Assembly (NCBI GenBank): GCA_028711165.1
Contig: JAQTST010000001.1
Location: forward strand, 478,558 to 542,557
Reading direction: 5' to 3'
Source of the DNA: Candidatus Nanoarchaeia archaeon
GTDB lineage: Archaea; Nanobdellota; Nanobdellia; Pacearchaeales; GW2011-AR1
Length of the DNA stretch: 64,000 bases
Shown here: piece by piece, positions 60,403 through 64,000 of the stretch
Position numbering within the stretch: the first letter of the stretch is position 1
How the letters are laid out: every line of letters begins with the position of its first letter
Notes under the pieces: generated by a model
The model's input: the letters and a program-made list of their open reading frames with translations, nothing else
The model's database searches: none
What the model was told of the DNA's origin: nothing
Program-made: the position numbers and the translations under genes

Positions 60403-60717
60403 ATGACAGAAGAAAAAATAAAAGATAGAGAGGAATTAGGCATTGCTGGTTTCACATTAGGAATTATTGGTTTAACTGTTAGTATCTCCATGATTTTATT
60501 GGGGGGATTTTTAACTGCAACAATAATTTCAATAGTAGGTCTTATTTTTTGTTTAAAACAACAAAAGAGGCACCCTACGAAAAAGGGAAAAAAAGGGATT
60601 ATCCTAAATATAATTGGATTGATTGTCAATTTGATTATTTTTATTTATACTCTTATTGTATATATAATTCCTTATGTTAATTCATTGGTGCAAAACGGAA
60701 CTTTCCCGGCAGCTTAA
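60403..60717 (+). CDS. DUF4190-like small membrane protein
   Basis: LGIAGFTLGIIGLTVSISMILLGGF…. Confidence 0.6.
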   Translation: MTEEKIKDREELGIAGFTLGIIGLTVSISMILLGGFLTATIISIVGLIFCLKQQKRHPTKKGKKGIILNIIGLIVNLIIFIYTLIVYIIPYVNSLVQNGTFPAA

Positions 60718-60718
60718 A

Positions 60719-61279
60719 ATGAAAAATATTCTATCTAATAAAAAAGGCGCTATAGAAATGTCTATAGGAACGATTGTTACAATTGTCCTGATGGTTACGA
60801 TGCTGATTCTCGGAATTGTTTTGATAAGGAATATTTTTGCAAGTGCGAAAGGAGTTGTTGATTTGACAGACCAGCAGTTAAGAGATGAAGTCAATAAATT
60901 ATTTTCCGAAGAGAATGCAATTGCAATTTATCCGGGGACAAGATATGTCGAGATAAAACAGGAAGCAACCGACGGAGTTGGTTTTGGTATAAGAAATCTT
61001 CAGCAGGGAGCTGCAGGAGAGACAACTTTTTCATATCAGGTTTCTGCATCTGATGTTGGAAACTGCGGAGTAAGCGAGGCAGTTGCTGAAAGCTGGATTA
61101 TCGTCGGAAAAGCAGAGGACGACATTGCAATACCTATCGGAGGAAATATTGTCAGAAAAGTAATGTTCCAGATTCCTCTTGGTTCTCCATTGTGCATAGC
61201 AAGATACAAAGTAGAAGTTCAGGCAGGCGGAAGTGCTTATGCAAGTGATTTCTTCGATGTCAAGATTTTAGCTAAATAG
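60719..61279 (+). CDS. Pilin/archaellin-like protein
   Basis: NKKGAIEMSIGTIVTIVLMVTMLILGIVLI N-terminal pilin helix. Confidence 0.65.
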   Translation: MKNILSNKKGAIEMSIGTIVTIVLMVTMLILGIVLIRNIFASAKGVVDLTDQQLRDEVNKLFSEENAIAIYPGTRYVEIKQEATDGVGFGIRNLQQGAAGETTFSYQVSASDVGNCGVSEAVAESWIIVGKAEDDIAIPIGGNIVRKVMFQIPLGSPLCIARYKVEVQAGGSAYASDFFDVKILAK

Positions 61280-61321
61280 TTAATGATAAGGATTTAAAAA
61301 TTATTATTTCTTAGAGAGTTT

Positions 61322-62683
61322 ATGGTTTTGAAGTTATATAATACACTAACAAGAAAAAAAGAAGTTTTCAAACCGATTAAGAAAGGTTTTGCTGAGATAT
61401 ATGTCTGCGGGCCGACAATTTACAATTATGCTCATATAGGAAATTTGAGGGCTTATGTTTTTTCTGACATCTTGAGAAGGTATTTGGAATTTTCAGGATA
61501 TAAAATAAAAGAAGTAATGAACCTTACAGATGTTGAGGACAAGACAATAAGGGGAAGTCAGAAGGCAGGGGAAAGCCTGAGGAAGTTTACTGAAAAATAT
61601 GAGAAAGCTTTTTTGGAAGATTTGAAATCAATGAATGTTGAAAAACCCGAGATTATGCCCCGCGCGACAGAACATATTAAGGAGATGGTTGCAATTATAA
61701 AAAAACTTCTGAAGGAAGGAATTGCTTACGAGGCAAAAGACGGGATTTATTTTTCTATACGGAAATTCAAAAATTACGGGAAACTTTCAGGAGTGAAAAT
61801 TAAAGAGTTGAAAGCGGGCGCAAGCGAGAGAGTTGAGAAAGACGAATATGACAAAGAAAGCGCGAATGATTTTGCTTTGTGGAAATTTTATGACAAAGAA
61901 GACGGCGATGTTTTCTGGGAGACAGAAATTGGCAAGGGGCGCCCTGGCTGGCACATTGAATGTTCTGCAATGTCGATGAAATACCTTGGTGAAACTTTTG
62001 ATATTCACGTCGGCGGAGTTGATTTAATTTTTCCTCACCACGAAAATGAAATTGCACAGAGCGAAGCATTTACAGGAAAAAAATTTGTAAATTACTGGCT
62101 CCACAATGAATGGATTTTGGTGGACGGAAAGAAGATGTCAAAGTCCCTCGGGAATTTTTATACACTAAGAGATTTAACAGAGAAAGATTATTCTCCGACG
62201 GATTTGAGGTATTTTTATCTTTCAAAAAATTACAGACAGCAATTAAATTTCACGCTGGAAAATCTGGACAATTCGAAAAACTCTCTTGAGAGATTGAAAA
62301 ATATAATTTTAAATCTTGACAAGAACCAGAAAAAAAACAAGAAAAATATTGACGGAGCCAGAGAGCAATTTATAAAAATTATGGATGATGATTTGAATTT
62401 CACCAAGGCATTATCTTTCCTGTGGGAAATCTTGCGTGATGAAAGACTTAGTGATTTTGAAAAATATGAACTTGCTCTTGAATTTGACAAAGTTCTTGGA
62501 TTGGATTTAGGCAAGGAAGAAAAAATAAAAATCCCCGACGAGGTTAAGAGAATTGTTAAAGAAAGAGAGGATGCGCGAAAGAACCAGGAATGGAAAAAAT
62601 CCGACGAGCTCAGAGAAAAAATTAAAAAACTTGGATTTGCTGTTGATGATACTAAAGAGGGATATAAAATAAGAAAGATATGA
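61322..62683 (+). CDS. cysS: Cysteinyl-tRNA synthetase
   Basis: YVCGPTIYNYAHIGNLRAYVFSDIL; GWHIECSAM; KMSKSLGNF. Confidence 0.98.
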   Translation: MVLKLYNTLTRKKEVFKPIKKGFAEIYVCGPTIYNYAHIGNLRAYVFSDILRRYLEFSGYKIKEVMNLTDVEDKTIRGSQKAGESLRKFTEKYEKAFLEDLKSMNVEKPEIMPRATEHIKEMVAIIKKLLKEGIAYEAKDGIYFSIRKFKNYGKLSGVKIKELKAGASERVEKDEYDKESANDFALWKFYDKEDGDVFWETEIGKGRPGWHIECSAMSMKYLGETFDIHVGGVDLIFPHHENEIAQSEAFTGKKFVNYWLHNEWILVDGKKMSKSLGNFYTLRDLTEKDYSPTDLRYFYLSKNYRQQLNFTLENLDNSKNSLERLKNIILNLDKNQKKNKKNIDGAREQFIKIMDDDLNFTKALSFLWEILRDERLSDFEKYELALEFDKVLGLDLGKEEKIKIPDEVKRIVKEREDARKNQEWKKSDELREKIKKLGFAVDDTKEGYKIRKI

Positions 62684-63942
62684 AAAAAGAGGGATTGGAT
62701 TTTTTGAATTTAAGATATAAACCGCACGGCAGAGATTTAGTCTGTTTATTTAAAATTTCTCCGAACAAAATGTCTGTTGAAAAAGCTGCGAATACAGTCG
62801 CGCTGGAAAGTAGCGTCGGAACATGGACAAAAGTTGCCAGACAAAAAGATGCTGGAAAATTGAAAGCCAAAGTTTTTTCCATAAAAAATAATTATGTTAA
62901 AATTGCTTACCCTGAAGAACTTTTTGAAAAAGACAATGTCCCGAATATGCTTTCTTCGATTGCAGGAAATATTTTTGGGATGAAGGCGGTCAGGGCAATC
63001 AGGCTGGAAGATGTTTCTTTTCCGACGGCAATTTTGAAAAGTTTTAATGGGCCGAGATATGGAATTGAAGGGATAAGAAAGTTTATGAAAGTTAAAAATC
63101 GCCCGCTTATTGGAACTATAATAAAACCAAAACTTGGGCTGAATGCAGAACAGCACAGTCAGAGTGCTTACGAGTCCTGGAGAGGAGGATGCGATATTGT
63201 TAAAGACGACGAGAATCTTGCTTCGCAGAAATTTAATGAATTTGAAAAAAGGGTTGTGAAAACTTTGGAGATGGCTGACAAAGCAGAGAGCGAGACAGGA
63301 GAGAAAAAAGCGTATCTCGTTAATGTAACTGCTGAAACGAAAGAAATGATTAAGCGGGCGCAGTTTGTTGAAAAGCAGGGAGGGAAATACATGATGATTG
63401 ACATTCTTACGGCTGGATGGGCTGCGATGCAAACCTTGAGAGAGGCGAATTTTAAACTCGCGATTCATGCGCACAGAGCAATGCATGCAGCATTTGACAG
63501 AAATCCTGAACACGGAATTGACATGCTTGTCGTCGCTGATTTTGCAAGATTAATCGGAGTTGACACTCTGCATATTGGAACAGGAATCGGAAAACTTGAG
63601 GGAGATGTAAAGGACATTGAAGAACTGCAGGAAGAAATTGAAAAGATGAAAGTTGAAGAGACAAAAAAAAGACTTGAACAGAGATGGCAGAATATTAAAC
63701 CTGTTATGGGAGTTTCTTCGGGAGGATTGCATCCGGGACATGTTCCTTTTCTAATGAAACATCTCGGGAGAGATTTAGTAATTCAGGCGGGCGGGGGAAT
63801 TCACGGACATCCGTTTGGAACAGAAGCAGGAGCAATAGCGATGAGACAGGCAGTTGATGCTACGATGAAAAAAATTTCTCTGAATGAATATGCGAGAACA
63901 CATGTTGAATTAGAAAAAGCGCTGGAATTGTGGGGAAAATGA
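62680..63942 (+). CDS. Form III-type RuBisCO large chain
   Basis: GTIIKPKLGL, GGCDIVKDDENLA (carbamylated Lys motif), AIHAHRAMHAAF, HIGTGIGKLEG, VSSGGLHPGH. Confidence 0.95.
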   Translation: MKKEGLDFLNLRYKPHGRDLVCLFKISPNKMSVEKAANTVALESSVGTWTKVARQKDAGKLKAKVFSIKNNYVKIAYPEELFEKDNVPNMLSSIAGNIFGMKAVRAIRLEDVSFPTAILKSFNGPRYGIEGIRKFMKVKNRPLIGTIIKPKLGLNAEQHSQSAYESWRGGCDIVKDDENLASQKFNEFEKRVVKTLEMADKAESETGEKKAYLVNVTAETKEMIKRAQFVEKQGGKYMMIDILTAGWAAMQTLREANFKLAIHAHRAMHAAFDRNPEHGIDMLVVADFARLIGVDTLHIGTGIGKLEGDVKDIEELQEEIEKMKVEETKKRLEQRWQNIKPVMGVSSGGLHPGHVPFLMKHLGRDLVIQAGGGIHGHPFGTEAGAIAMRQAVDATMKKISLNEYARTHVELEKALELWGK

Positions 63943-64000
63943 CTGAACAGAAATTCACTTCAGACAGGAAGTCAGCCGTTCCGCACAGAAATGCGGACAG
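63939..64000 (+). CDS. Start of next gene (MTEQKFTSDRKSAVPHRNAD…), truncated
   Basis: ATGA overlap with RuBisCO stop. Confidence 0.4.
   Translation, partial: MTEQKFTSDRKSAVPHRNAD

Noticed and set aside
62746-63513. 255-aa minus-strand ORF opposite the RuBisCO gene
   Set aside because: Antisense shadow of a well-conserved gene; no domain recognised

Overview
The window is an AT-rich archaeal chromosome segment. Gene content (archaellum/T4P-type secretion ATPase, archease-RtcB, aCPSF1, proteasome alpha/beta, exosome superoperon, Pop5, SBDS, form III RuBisCO) and divergent rRNA suggest a DPANN-type lineage; this placement is an inference. It carries a type IV pilus-like locus (1-6.4 kb), tRNA-processing genes, surface proteins, Rad50-Mre11, an exosome/proteasome/RNA polymerase operon, an rRNA operon (16S, tRNA-Ala, 23S), an apparently intact RNase P RNA gene, tRNA-Phe, cysS and a RuBisCO gene. 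The best candidates for something undescribed are: (1) a compact RiPP-like cassette (9-Cys mini-protein, SPASM-type radical SAM enzyme, HExxH protein, histidine phosphatase) at 10.5-13.0 kb; (2) a dispersed ~60-bp hairpin-containing repeat whose copies bracket accessory genes in two places, sit inside a ligD-like ORF in frame, and in one case lie between two copies of the aCPSF1 3' end; (3) tiny orphan ORFs at most of the junctions of the exosome operon; (4) a window-wide excess of CCGTCGG/CCGACGG-type words. All calls come from reading the sequence and supplied ORFs; no search or folding was run.
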